Shown here piece after piece: positions 34,997 to 43,887 of a stretch of 64,000 bases of DNA. The stretch covers positions 109,085 to 173,084 of the forward strand of contig CABIYF010000001.1 in the NCBI GenBank assembly GCA_902362875.1, given 5' to 3'. Origin of the DNA: Eubacteriaceae bacterium. Lineage in GTDB: Bacteria; Bacillota; Clostridia; Lachnospirales; Lachnospiraceae. Within the stretch, counting starts at the first letter, position 1, and every line of letters begins with the position of its first letter. The notes beneath the pieces were generated by a model. The model was given only the letters and a program-made list of their open reading frames with translations, searched no databases and was not told the DNA's origin. The position numbers and the translations under genes were made by a program.

Positions 34997-35956
34997 ATGA
35001 AAGATCAATTTCAAAGAACGATTGATTATGCCAGAATATCGATCACGGACCGCTGCAATCTATATTGTACCTACTGCCGCCCAGATCATGAGGAAAAGTT
35101 ATCTCATAAGGATATTTTAAGATATGAAGAAATCCTAAGATTATGTAAGATTCTTACTAAGCTTGGAATTGACAAATTTAAGATCACAGGTGGAGAACCA
35201 TTGGTACGAAAAGGCTGCGCAGATTTTATTTATGAATTAAAAAAGATGAATAAGGTAAGTAAAGTTACATTAACAACAAATGCAATTTTTTTATCAAGAG
35301 ATTTGGATAAATTAACAGAAGCAGGAATTGACGGGATCAACGTAAGTCTTGATTTTATGGATTATGAAAAATATAAAAATATCACAGGATATGATGGCTA
35401 TGAAAAGGTTATGAAAGCTATCAAAGAAGCAGCTTATATGGGATTGAACGTAAAGATCAATACCGTACTGACAGAACAGACAACGATGGAGGATATCCAG
35501 AAATTTATAGACTATATAAAATATCATAAAATTTGTATCCGATTCATCGAACAAATGCCACTTGGAAACAAACAGATCACATCATCTTTGTCACGAGATG
35601 AGATCAGAAAGAATCTAAAAGATCAAGGAATTAGATTTCATAAAGTAGAACAAAAAATCGGAAATGGTCCGGCAGTTTATGAAACAATGGAAGGTTATAA
35701 AGGAATGATCGGATGGATCGAAGCATTGCATGGAAAGTTTTGTGACAGATGCAATCGTATTCGCCTGACATCGACTGGAGGAGTTAAACCATGTCTTTAT
35801 TACCAAGAAGCAGGGAATATCAGAAAACTATTAAGAAATGGAAGTTCTGACGAAGAAATCAAAAAGGTGTTAGAAGAGATCATTTACAAAAAACCACAGG
35901 CACATCATTTTGAAGACAAGCCGTCAGACAGTAAGATGTATACAATTGGAGGATAA
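34997..35956 (+). CDS. moaA: GTP 3',8-cyclase
   Basis: 319 aa; ATG follows ACAGGAGAG. Radical SAM cluster Cys20-Cys24-Cys27 in '[11 protein letters not shown]', second cluster Cys in '[12 protein letters not shown]' and 'KPCLY', and the C-terminal Gly-Gly needed for catalysis ('TIGG' end). It converts GTP to the 3',8-cyclo intermediate of molybdopterin. It is the first gene after the ModE-like operator. Confidence 0.95.
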   Translation: MKDQFQRTIDYARISITDRCNLYCTYCRPDHEEKLSHKDILRYEEILRLCKILTKLGIDKFKITGGEPLVRKGCADFIYELKKMNKVSKVTLTTNAIFLSRDLDKLTEAGIDGINVSLDFMDYEKYKNITGYDGYEKVMKAIKEAAYMGLNVKINTVLTEQTTMEDIQKFIDYIKYHKICIRFIEQMPLGNKQITSSLSRDEIRKNLKDQGIRFHKVEQKIGNGPAVYETMEGYKGMIGWIEALHGKFCDRCNRIRLTSTGGVKPCLYYQEAGNIRKLLRNGSSDEEIKKVLEEIIYKKPQAHHFEDKPSDSKMYTIGG

Positions 35957-35961
35957 TATCA

Positions 35962-36444
35962 ATGGGAGAATTTTCACATTTTGACCAGCATGGAAATGCA
36001 GTTATGGTCGATGTAACAGAAAAAAAAGAAACAACAAGAACTGCGATCGCACAGGGAAAGATCAAAGTCAATGATGAAATCTTTGCGAAAGTCAAAGAAG
36101 GAAGTATGGCAAAAGGGGATGTCTTGGGAACCGCAAGGGTCGCTGGGATCATGGCAGCAAAGAAAACCTTTGAACTGATTCCAATGTGTCATCTTTTAAT
36201 GCTTACAAAGTGTAAAGTTGACTTTGAAATGTTAGAAGAGACCAAAGAGATTAAAGCGGTCTGTCTTGTCAAAACAACAGGAAAAACAGGGGTTGAGATG
36301 GAAGCTTTGACAGGAGTTCAGGTTGCCTTATTAACGATTTATGATATGTGCAAGGCAATCGATAAACATATGGTGATGTCAGACATTCATTTAGTAGAAA
36401 AAACAGGTGGAAAGAGTGGTGATTTTGAATGGAAGGAATCATAA
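35962..36444 (+). CDS. moaC: Cyclic pyranopterin monophosphate synthase
   Basis: 160 aa. It has the family start '[16 protein letters not shown]', '[22 protein letters not shown]' region near residues 54-75, and '[21 protein letters not shown]' near 112-132. It forms cPMP from the MoaA product. Six bases separate it from moaA and its last 16 bases overlap the next gene. Confidence 0.95.
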   Translation: MGEFSHFDQHGNAVMVDVTEKKETTRTAIAQGKIKVNDEIFAKVKEGSMAKGDVLGTARVAGIMAAKKTFELIPMCHLLMLTKCKVDFEMLEETKEIKAVCLVKTTGKTGVEMEALTGVQVALLTIYDMCKAIDKHMVMSDIHLVEKTGGKSGDFEWKES

Positions 36445-37367
36445 AAGCAGTCTGTATCAGTGAAAAACGAGGAACGGTAAAGAAAAATATCAATAAAGTC
36501 CATGTGATCAAAGACTTTGGGTTAGAAGGAGATGCCCATGCAGGAAAATGGCATCGTCAGGTCAGCTTTTTAAGTGCAGATATTGTTGATGCGTTTAATG
36601 AAAAAGGTGCATCTGTGATCGAAGGGGATTTTGGAGAAAATGTCCTTGTTTATGGTATTGATTTTAAGAAACTTCCAGTTGGAACAAGACTGATCTGTAA
36701 TGATGTAAAGTTTGAAGTTACTCAGATTGGAAAAGAGTGCCACAGTCACTGTGAGATTTACAAACGTGTGGGAGACTGCATTATGCCAAGAGAAGGAATT
36801 TTTGCAAAAGTGTTAGAAGGTGGAATGATTAAAGTTGGAGATAAGATTAAAGTTATTTATCCAGACAAAGATATGCCATATCAGGCTGCAGTCATCACAT
36901 TAAGTGATAAAGGATCCAGAGGAGAACGAGTAGACACAAGTGGTCCAAAAGCAAGTGAGATTTTAAGAGAACATGGATTTGAGATCATAGAAGAAATCCT
37001 TCTTCCAGATGAGATGGCACAGATCAAAAAAGAATTGATCCGTTTAAGTGACAGTCGTCAGGTTGATCTGATCATTACAACTGGAGGAACAGGACTTTCC
37101 CCAAGAGATTGTACACCAGAAGCAACTTTAGCCGTGGCTGACAGAAATGTACCTGGAATCGCAGAGGCAATCCGTGCAGGGTCTATGACGATCACAAAAC
37201 GAGCCATGTTATCAAGAGGGGTCAGTGTCACAAGAAAGAAAACACTGATCATCAATCTTCCGGGTAGCAAAAAGGCAGTCGAAGAGAGTCTTTCCTTTAT
37301 TATTGACCAGCTGCCACACGGATTAGATACATTAAGAGGAAATACACAGGATTGTGGAAGAAACTAA
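36429..37367 (+). CDS. MOSC domain - MogA/MoaB fusion (molybdopterin adenylyltransferase)
   Basis: 312 aa. Residues about 1-148 are a MOSC domain ('[14 protein letters not shown]', conserved Cys in '[17 protein letters not shown]'), a sulfur-carrier-type fold. Residues about 152-312 are MogA/MoaB with the molybdopterin-binding loop '[17 protein letters not shown]'. It should adenylate molybdopterin and perhaps bring sulfur for the hydroxylase cofactor. It overlaps moaC by 16 bases. No moaD/moaE/moeB genes are in the window. Confidence 0.92.
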   Translation: MEGIIKAVCISEKRGTVKKNINKVHVIKDFGLEGDAHAGKWHRQVSFLSADIVDAFNEKGASVIEGDFGENVLVYGIDFKKLPVGTRLICNDVKFEVTQIGKECHSHCEIYKRVGDCIMPREGIFAKVLEGGMIKVGDKIKVIYPDKDMPYQAAVITLSDKGSRGERVDTSGPKASEILREHGFEIIEEILLPDEMAQIKKELIRLSDSRQVDLIITTGGTGLSPRDCTPEATLAVADRNVPGIAEAIRAGSMTITKRAMLSRGVSVTRKKTLIINLPGSKKAVEESLSFIIDQLPHGLDTLRGNTQDCGRN

Positions 37368-37382
37368 GAGAGGAGATAATCT

Positions 37383-38057
37383 ATGGATACATCACCGATC
37401 ATTATATCGATGAAAACAGCAATCGTTGCCATTGTATTTACATTTATTCTAGGATTGTTTGCTGCTCGATGGATCTTATATCGTAAATCTGAAGCGGCAA
37501 AGATCTTCTGGGATGGAATTTTTACGATGCCGTTAGTATTACCGCCAACGGTTGCAGGATTTTTCCTGCTTGTATTTTTTGGCTCTTACGGTCCAGTCGG
37601 AAAGCTGTTTGAAGATTATCTAGGGATCAGGATCGCATTTTCATGGGGAGCGACGATCCTTGCGGCAGTTGTGATGTCATTTCCGCTAATGTATCGTTCG
37701 GCAAGAGGTGCCTTAGAACAGATTGACGATGATCTGATCTTTGCGGCAAGAACACTTGGAATGAGTGAGTGGTGCATTTTTTTTAAGGTTATGATCCCAA
37801 ATGCATTACCAGGGATCATTTCTGGTGGAGTACTTGCATTTGCCAGAGGACTCGGAGAATTTGGAGCGACAGCAATGATCGCTGGAAATATTCCGGGAAG
37901 AACAAGAACACTGCCACTTGCGGTATATTCTGAAGTCGCAGCAGGAAATATGGACGCAGCATATCAGTATGTTTTAGTGATCGTAGTCATTTGTTTTGCA
38001 ATTGTAGCAGCTATGAATATTTATCTGATCATGGAAAAGAAAAAGCAGGAAGCCTAA
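37383..38057 (+). CDS. modB: Molybdate ABC transporter permease
   Basis: 224 aa with five or six spans. The ABC-permease EAA loop is visible as 'ARTLGMSEWCIFFKVMIPNALPGI' region near residues 121-144, followed by 'FARGLGEFGATAMIAGNIPGRTRTLP', highly typical of ModB. It forms the channel with ModC. Ten bases separate it from modC. Confidence 0.93.
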   Translation: MDTSPIIISMKTAIVAIVFTFILGLFAARWILYRKSEAAKIFWDGIFTMPLVLPPTVAGFFLLVFFGSYGPVGKLFEDYLGIRIAFSWGATILAAVVMSFPLMYRSARGALEQIDDDLIFAARTLGMSEWCIFFKVMIPNALPGIISGGVLAFARGLGEFGATAMIAGNIPGRTRTLPLAVYSEVAAGNMDAAYQYVLVIVVICFAIVAAMNIYLIMEKKKQEA

Positions 38058-38067
38058 GGAGAGATTT

Positions 38068-38724
38068 ATGAGTCTTGAAGTAAAGATCAAAAAGAAATTA
38101 AAAGAGTTTACGTTAGAGTCAGAACTTCATGTAGAAACAGGATGTACAGGACTTATGGGACCTTCCGGAAGTGGAAAAAGCATTACATTGAAATGCATTG
38201 CAGGAGTGCAGACAGCCGATAGTGGAAGAATTATACTAGATGGAAGAGTTCTTTATGATTCTGAAAAGAAAATCAATCTTTCACCACAAAAGAGAAAGAT
38301 TGGATATTTATTTCAGGGATATGCATTGTTTCCCAATATGACAATTGAAGAAAACATCAAAACAGGATTAAAAGCCCAAAAGCTTCCGAAAGATGAAATC
38401 AAACAAAAGGCAAATGATATGATGAAACGATTTCATATTGAAGAATTAGCAAAAAGATATCCAAGACAGATTTCAGGTGGACAAAAACAGAGAACAGCAT
38501 TAGCCAGAATGCTTGCCTGTGAACCAGAAGTCATTTTGATGGATGAGCCATTTTCAGCGTTGGACGAATACTTAAGAGAACAGATGCAAGATGAACTTTC
38601 TAATATGCTTACAATGTTAAACAAACCAGCGATCTTAGTGAGTCACAGCAGTAAGGAAGTAGAAAATCTATGTGACAAAAAATATCACATTCAAAGAGGG
38701 CATCTGAAAGAAGTAGCATTATAA
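38068..38724 (+). CDS. modC: Molybdate ABC transporter ATPase, short form
   Basis: 218 aa. Walker A 'GPSGSGKSI' near residues 31-39, Q-loop 'YLFQGYALFP', signature 'ISGGQKQRTALAR' near 136-148, Walker B 'VILMDEPFSALD', switch 'LVSHSS'. E. coli ModC is about 350 aa; the C-terminal molybdate-binding TOBE/Mop domains are missing here, so transport may lack trans-inhibition by molybdate. Confidence 0.92.
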   Translation: MSLEVKIKKKLKEFTLESELHVETGCTGLMGPSGSGKSITLKCIAGVQTADSGRIILDGRVLYDSEKKINLSPQKRKIGYLFQGYALFPNMTIEENIKTGLKAQKLPKDEIKQKANDMMKRFHIEELAKRYPRQISGGQKQRTALARMLACEPEVILMDEPFSALDEYLREQMQDELSNMLTMLNKPAILVSHSSKEVENLCDKKYHIQRGHLKEVAL

Positions 38725-38780
38725 AATAAGGTAACGATAAAATTTTACACAATATTATTAAGAAAGTGAGGAAGTTACAA

Positions 38781-39593
38781 ATGAAAAAGAGACTTTTAGC
38801 TGTGTTATTAGCAGGAGCTATGGTTCTTTCCATAACAGCGTGTGGAAGCAGCAAAGACAGCTCTAAATCCACAACAGAGGCAGCAAAGAAAGAAGAGACA
38901 AGAACGATTACACTTGCAGCTGCAGCAAGCCTTGAAAAATGTTATACAGAAAAATTAATTCCAATGTTTGAAAAAGAAAACAAAGGAATTAAAGTAGAAG
39001 GAAGCTATGATAGTTCAGGAAAATTACAGAGCCAGATCGAAAACGGAATGGCAGCCGATGTATTTATGTCAGCAGCAACGCAGCAAATGAATAACCTTGT
39101 CAAAGAAAAATATATCAGCAAAGGTGATGTTGTAGAATTATTAGAAAACAAAGTTGTGCTGATCGTACCTAAAAAAGGGAATGCAAAAGTTTCGTCCTTT
39201 CAAGATATCACAAAAGCTGATACAATTGCATTAGGAGATCCTAAGAGTGTTCCAGCGGGAGCTTATGCACAGGAAATCTTTACGAACTTAAAGAACTGGA
39301 ATGATGTGAAGAAAAAAGCAAGCTTTGGAACAAACGTAACAGAAGTATTAAACTGGGTAGCAAAAGGAAGTGCCGAGTGTGGTATTGTATATGCAACAGA
39401 TGCAGCAAGCAGCAAAGATGTAAAAGTTTTAACAGAAGCACCAGCAGATTCATTAAAAACACCAGTGATTTATCCAGTTGCAGCATTAAAGAAAAGCAAA
39501 AATAAAGATGCAGCAGATAAATTCGTAAAATTCTTACAGAGTGAAAAAGCATTAAAGGTTTTCAAATCTTATGGATTTACAATCAATAAATAA
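38781..39593 (+). CDS. modA: Molybdate-binding lipoprotein
   Basis: 270 aa from ATG 38781 (GTG-frame start at 38766 has no ribosome site). Signal peptide with lipobox 'SITAC', lipidated Cys21, and a Ser/Lys spacer. The mature part begins with 'TLAAAASLEKCYTEKLIPMFE', the ModA ligand-binding strand, and ends in the usual periplasmic-binding-protein tail. It captures molybdate or tungstate outside the membrane for ModBC. Gene order B-C-A is inverted relative to E. coli. Confidence 0.93.
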   Translation: MKKRLLAVLLAGAMVLSITACGSSKDSSKSTTEAAKKEETRTITLAAAASLEKCYTEKLIPMFEKENKGIKVEGSYDSSGKLQSQIENGMAADVFMSAATQQMNNLVKEKYISKGDVVELLENKVVLIVPKKGNAKVSSFQDITKADTIALGDPKSVPAGAYAQEIFTNLKNWNDVKKKASFGTNVTEVLNWVAKGSAECGIVYATDAASSKDVKVLTEAPADSLKTPVIYPVAALKKSKNKDAADKFVKFLQSEKALKVFKSYGFTINK

Positions 39594-39613
39594 GAAGTAG
39601 AAGGTGAAAAACA

Positions 39614-40648
39614 ATGAAATTAGTGGATACAAAAGATGCTGTGGGAACTGTGTTATGCCACGATATCACACAGATCATCAAAGGCGTTACCAAAGACGCA
39701 AGATTCAGGAAAGGTCATGTCGTCAAAGAAGAAGACATTCCTGTGTTGTTATCCCTTGGAAAAGATCATTTATATGTCTGGGAAGCTGGAGACGATATGC
39801 TTCATGAAAATGATGCAGCCAGGATTCTTTGCGATCTGTGCAAGAATGAAGGTATGAAAGAGTCTGAAGTCAAGGAGGGTAAGATTGAACTATCTGCCGA
39901 ATACGATGGGCTCTTAAAAATAGACAAAGAAAAATTATTTACGGTAAACTCCTTTGGACAGATGATGATCGCAACAAGATCTGGAAATACTCCAGTCAAA
40001 GCGGGCGATAAACTGGCAGGTACAAGAATCATTCCACTGGTCATTGAAAAAGATAAGATGCAGGAAGTCAAAGACAGGGTTGGAGATACGCCAATTCTGT
40101 CTCTTCTACCTTATAAAAAGAAAAAAGCCGTGATCTTAGCCACAGGAAATGAAGTATATTATCATAGAATCGAAGATACATTTACCCCGGTTGTAGCAGA
40201 AAAGATCAAAGAATACGGTGCAGAAGTGATCAGTACAAAACAGTTGCCAGATGACAATGAACTTTTAACAAAAACAATTTTAGAAGCTATCGAAAATGGA
40301 GCAGAAATGGTATTATGCACTGGAGGAATGAGTGTTGATCCAGATGACAAGACACCACTTGCGATCAAGAATACAGGCGCCGATATCATATCTTATGGAG
40401 CACCGGTTTTGCCAGGAGCAATGTTTTTACTTGCATATTATAAAAAAGGAGATCAGATAATTCCGATCATGGGACTTCCAGGATGCGTTATGTATTCAAA
40501 GAGAACTGTTTTTGATCTTATTCTGCCAAGGATCATGGCAGATGATAAAGTAAGTGCAGAAGAACTTGCTCACCTTGGAGAAGGCGGATTATGTCTTGGA
40601 TGTAAAGTTTGTACTTATCCAAACTGTGGATTCGGAAAAGGATGGTAG
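39614..40648 (+). CDS. MoeA-like molybdopterin-binding protein with Cys-rich tail
   Basis: 344 aa, shorter than MoeA (about 400). The MoCF-biosynthesis domain spans about residues 165-320 with 'CTGGMSVDPDDKTPLAI' and 'LPGAMFLLAYY'. The C-terminus ends in a compact Cys cluster 'LCLGCKVCTYPNCGFG' that ordinary MoeA lacks; four Cys could bind a metal or carry selenium or sulfur. This version occurs with selenium-dependent molybdenum hydroxylase accessory genes. It probably inserts or handles metal for that cofactor. Confidence 0.85.
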   Translation: MKLVDTKDAVGTVLCHDITQIIKGVTKDARFRKGHVVKEEDIPVLLSLGKDHLYVWEAGDDMLHENDAARILCDLCKNEGMKESEVKEGKIELSAEYDGLLKIDKEKLFTVNSFGQMMIATRSGNTPVKAGDKLAGTRIIPLVIEKDKMQEVKDRVGDTPILSLLPYKKKKAVILATGNEVYYHRIEDTFTPVVAEKIKEYGAEVISTKQLPDDNELLTKTILEAIENGAEMVLCTGGMSVDPDDKTPLAIKNTGADIISYGAPVLPGAMFLLAYYKKGDQIIPIMGLPGCVMYSKRTVFDLILPRIMADDKVSAEELAHLGEGGLCLGCKVCTYPNCGFGKGW

Positions 40649-40650
40649 AC

Positions 40651-41010
40651 ATGAAATCATATTTACCAAAACGTTTTGACTTCAGGGTCAGAGTTTTTAT
40701 GGAAGAACCAGATTTTGGAAAAGGAGTTGCACAGTTATTATCCTTAACAAGAGAGAAAGGTTCTTTATCTGCTGCATATAAATCCATGGGAATGGCTGCA
40801 AGCAAAGCATGGAAGATCTTGAATCGTGCGGAAGCAGACCTTGGAGTCAAATTAGTAGAACGAAAATCTGGCGGAAAGCAAGGAGGAGGTTCACACCTTA
40901 CACCAGAAGGAGAAGATATTCTGAACCGTTATGAAAACTTCCAGAAAGAAGTCGCGGAAGCGGTAAAACGTTCTTTTATAAAAAACTTTGGAAATTCAGG
41001 AGAATCATAA
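40651..41010 (+). CDS. ModE-type HTH regulator, DNA-binding domain only
   Basis: 119 aa from ATG 40651 (GGAAAAGGA upstream; ATG 40642 overlaps the previous gene). A winged helix of the LysR/ModE-N kind: 'GSLSAAYKSMGMAASKAWKILNRAE' region near residues 37-61 and 'GGSHLTPEGEDILNRYE' near 82-98. E. coli ModE has a molybdate-binding Mop domain after this; here the protein stops. It is the natural candidate to bind the palindrome at 34960. How it would sense molybdate is unclear. Confidence 0.88.
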   Translation: MKSYLPKRFDFRVRVFMEEPDFGKGVAQLLSLTREKGSLSAAYKSMGMAASKAWKILNRAEADLGVKLVERKSGGKQGGGSHLTPEGEDILNRYENFQKEVAEAVKRSFIKNFGNSGES

Positions 41011-41016
41011 AATATC

Positions 41017-41253
41017 ATGAGAAAAAAAGAATTAAAAACAGTGATCACATTTGAGACAACAACGCAGGCGATCGGTATGGAAAGTGCCTGCAAAAAACAT
41101 CAGATCGCAGGAAGATTGATTCCAGTACCAAAAGAGATCACAGCAGGATGTGGAATGGCATGGATGACCCCTTTAGAAAATGAAGAATCTGTGGTACAAT
41201 TTATGTCAGAACATGAAATCATCCCGCAGGGGGTATTTCAGGTAGAGATTTAA
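41017..41253 (+). CDS. DUF3343 small protein (putative Se/S carrier)
   Basis: 78 aa. One conserved Cys in 'TAGCGMAWMTP' and another in 'MESACKKHQ'. DUF3343 proteins usually sit beside yedF and selenium genes and are thought to handle sulfur or selenium. It lies six bases after the ModE-like gene and 14 before yedF, within the same operon. Confidence 0.82.
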   Translation: MRKKELKTVITFETTTQAIGMESACKKHQIAGRLIPVPKEITAGCGMAWMTPLENEESVVQFMSEHEIIPQGVFQVEI

Positions 41254-41267
41254 ATTGGAGGTTAAGT

Positions 41268-41873
41268 ATGAAACAGATTGATGAAAGAGGGAATGCTTGT
41301 CCGATTCCGGTTGTACACACAAAGAAAGCATTAGAATCGATGGATGGAGAGACAAAATTAGTCGTTCTGGTAGATAATGAACCAGCTGTTCAGAATGTTA
41401 CAAGATTTGCAGAAGGTAAAAACTGCGAAGTTAAAAGTGAGAAGATCAAAGACAATGAATTTAAGATTGAGATCATGGCAGAGAATTATACACCAGCAGA
41501 TGAGGAAGAAGAGATTGTCTGTGCACCATCTGCAAAGGATGATTTTATCATTGCCGTATCATCCAACGAGATGGGACAAGGAGAGAAAGCTCTTGGTCAG
41601 ACATTGATCAAAGCGTTTTTATTTGCAGTAACCAAACAGGATAAACTTCCATCAAAGGTATTATTTTATAATTCAGGAGCATATCTTACATGCGAAGATT
41701 CTGATTCTTTAGAAGATTTAAAAACATTAGAAGCAGAAGGAGTCGAAATATATACTTGCGGAACATGCTTAAATTTCTATGATATTACAGATAAATTAGC
41801 TGTTGGTTCCATCACAAATATGTATGATATCGTAGAAATGATGGAAAAAGCAGGAAAAGTGATCAAACCTTGA
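41268..41873 (+). CDS. yedF: Selenium-metabolism protein YedF (TusA-like plus DsrE-like)
   Basis: 201 aa. Residues 1-75 are a TusA/SirA domain with 'NACPIPVVHTKKALE', whose Cys is the persulfide or selenide carrier. Residues about 90-201 are a DsrE-like domain with 'VLFYNSGAYLTCEDSD' and 'IYTCGTCLNFYDI'. It probably relays Se or S within the cofactor pathway between the cysteine desulfurase and SelD or the hydroxylase cofactor. Confidence 0.9.
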   Translation: MKQIDERGNACPIPVVHTKKALESMDGETKLVVLVDNEPAVQNVTRFAEGKNCEVKSEKIKDNEFKIEIMAENYTPADEEEEIVCAPSAKDDFIIAVSSNEMGQGEKALGQTLIKAFLFAVTKQDKLPSKVLFYNSGAYLTCEDSDSLEDLKTLEAEGVEIYTCGTCLNFYDITDKLAVGSITNMYDIVEMMEKAGKVIKP

Positions 41874-41882
41874 GGAATATTT

Positions 41883-43874
41883 ATGAGAGATTTAATCATT
41901 GTAAGAGGCGGTGGAGATATCGCCACAGGTACAATTTATAAATTGGTAAAAAGTGGCTTTCATGTATTGATCTTAGAAATCGCACATCCATCTGCAATTC
42001 GTAGAAATGTTGCATTTTCAGAAGCAGTTTATGAAGAAAAGTGGCAGGTCGAGGATATGACCTGCCATCTTGCACATGATATCAAAGAAGCAGAACAGAT
42101 CATGGAAGCAAGGAATCCAGCATTAATGATCGATCCAAAAGGAGAGATGATCAAACAGCTGCATCCGATCGCAGTTGTTGATGCCATCCTTGCGAAGAAA
42201 AATCTTGGTACAACAAGAGATATGGCACCGATCACAATCGCTTTGGGACCTGGATTTGCGGCAGGGGAAGATGTCGATGTTGTGATCGAGACGATGCGTG
42301 GACACAGGCTTGGAAGGATCATCAAAGAAGGCAGTGCAATCCCGAACACAGGAATTCCAGGAGTGATCAAGGGCTTTGGAAAAGAACGAGTGATCCATTC
42401 CCCAGCTAAAGGGATCTTAAGAAATATCTGTCATATCACAGATATGGTAAGCAAAGGCCAGTTATTAGCAAAGATAGAAACGCCAGAAGGTACGATTGTT
42501 GATGTACCTGCAAGTATGGATGGATTACTGAGAGGTTTAATTCGTGATGGATATCCGGTGACAAAAGGATTTAAGATCGCAGACATCGATCCGAGAGCTG
42601 AAGAATACGATAACTGCTTTACAATTTCAGATAAAGCCAGATGTATTGCAGGTGGTGTTTTGGAAGCATTATTATATTTGAAAAATAATCTTCCTGATCA
42701 GCAGGAAGAGCCGAATGTTCCTATACATACTCATGAGAAACAAAAAGCAGAAACAATTTACGCAGATTATGCAGCAACGCATATTACGAAACCAGAGTGT
42801 GTCAAAGAAGCAGTGATGAACGCAATGGCACTTGGTAACAGCGGAAGAGGTGTCAATGAAAGTTCTCTGGATGCTGCAAGAAAGATTTACGAAGTTCGTA
42901 CGAAAGTAGATCAGTTTTTTGACGGCTATGGAGCAGAACAAGTTGTATTTACCAGTGGAATTACAGAAAGCTTAAACACAGTGATCAAAGGAAGTTTAAA
43001 TCATGGCGATCATGTGATCACAACGTTTATGGAACACAACAGCGTTCTTCGTCCGTTATATGAGATGGAACGACAAGGAGTTTGCTTAACGATCACTTCA
43101 CCAGATGTGAAAGACATCAGACAGGCGATCACAAAAGATACCAAGATGATCGTGATGACGCATGCATCCAATGTGACAGGTGAAATATTTGATATCCAAA
43201 GTGTTGGAGAACTTTGTAAAGAAAAAGGAATTTTATTTGTCGTTGATACCGCTCAAAGTGCTGGAGTGATCCCAATTTCCATGAAGGAAAACAATATTGA
43301 CATATTATGCTTTACCGGACATAAAGGCTTAATGGGACCGCAGGGAATCGGCGGAATCTGTATTAGAAAAGGTGTAGAGATCCGTCCGTTAAAAACAGGT
43401 GGAACAGGAATTCTATCATTTTCGAAAACACAGCCAGAAGTGCTGCCACAGGCATTGGAAGCAGGAACATTAAATGGGATCGGAATCGCAGGACTTGGAG
43501 CAGCGATTGATTTCATCAATACATATGGAATTGATAAGATCCGTGAACAGGAAATGAATCTTATTGAAGTATTTTATAAAAAAATTCAGAAGATCCAAGG
43601 AATTAAAATTTATCATGAAAATCAATTAGATCTGACAAAACAAACCGCCATTTGCCCGATCAATCTGGAAGAATATGATTCCGGAAGTGTCAGTGATGAA
43701 TTAATGGAACGTTTCCAGATACAGACAAGATCAGGTGCTCATTGTGCACCATTAGTACATGAGCATTTCGGTACGATAGAGCAGGGAATGGTAAGATTCA
43801 GTTTCGGACATGAGACAACGATGGAAGAAATCAACCAGATAATAAATGCAGTTAAGATTCTTGCAGAAGAATAA
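41883..43874 (+). CDS. YqeB - cysteine desulfurase fusion
   Basis: 663 aa. Residues about 1-275 are YqeB/EF2563 ('IIVRGGGDIATGTIYKLVKSG' N-terminus), a marker of selenium-dependent molybdenum hydroxylases. After a short linker, about 292-663 are a class V NifS/SufS-like cysteine desulfurase with PLP Lys481 ('GHKGLMGPQG') and catalytic Cys621 ('RSGAHCAPLVHEHFG'). The enzyme could deliver S or Se from cysteine directly to the cofactor step carried out by YqeB. Both halves look complete. Confidence 0.88.
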   Translation: MRDLIIVRGGGDIATGTIYKLVKSGFHVLILEIAHPSAIRRNVAFSEAVYEEKWQVEDMTCHLAHDIKEAEQIMEARNPALMIDPKGEMIKQLHPIAVVDAILAKKNLGTTRDMAPITIALGPGFAAGEDVDVVIETMRGHRLGRIIKEGSAIPNTGIPGVIKGFGKERVIHSPAKGILRNICHITDMVSKGQLLAKIETPEGTIVDVPASMDGLLRGLIRDGYPVTKGFKIADIDPRAEEYDNCFTISDKARCIAGGVLEALLYLKNNLPDQQEEPNVPIHTHEKQKAETIYADYAATHITKPECVKEAVMNAMALGNSGRGVNESSLDAARKIYEVRTKVDQFFDGYGAEQVVFTSGITESLNTVIKGSLNHGDHVITTFMEHNSVLRPLYEMERQGVCLTITSPDVKDIRQAITKDTKMIVMTHASNVTGEIFDIQSVGELCKEKGILFVVDTAQSAGVIPISMKENNIDILCFTGHKGLMGPQGIGGICIRKGVEIRPLKTGGTGILSFSKTQPEVLPQALEAGTLNGIGIAGLGAAIDFINTYGIDKIREQEMNLIEVFYKKIQKIQGIKIYHENQLDLTKQTAICPINLEEYDSGSVSDELMERFQIQTRSGAHCAPLVHEHFGTIEQGMVRFSFGHETTMEEINQIINAVKILAEE

Positions 43875-43887
43875 AGAGGAAAAAGAT

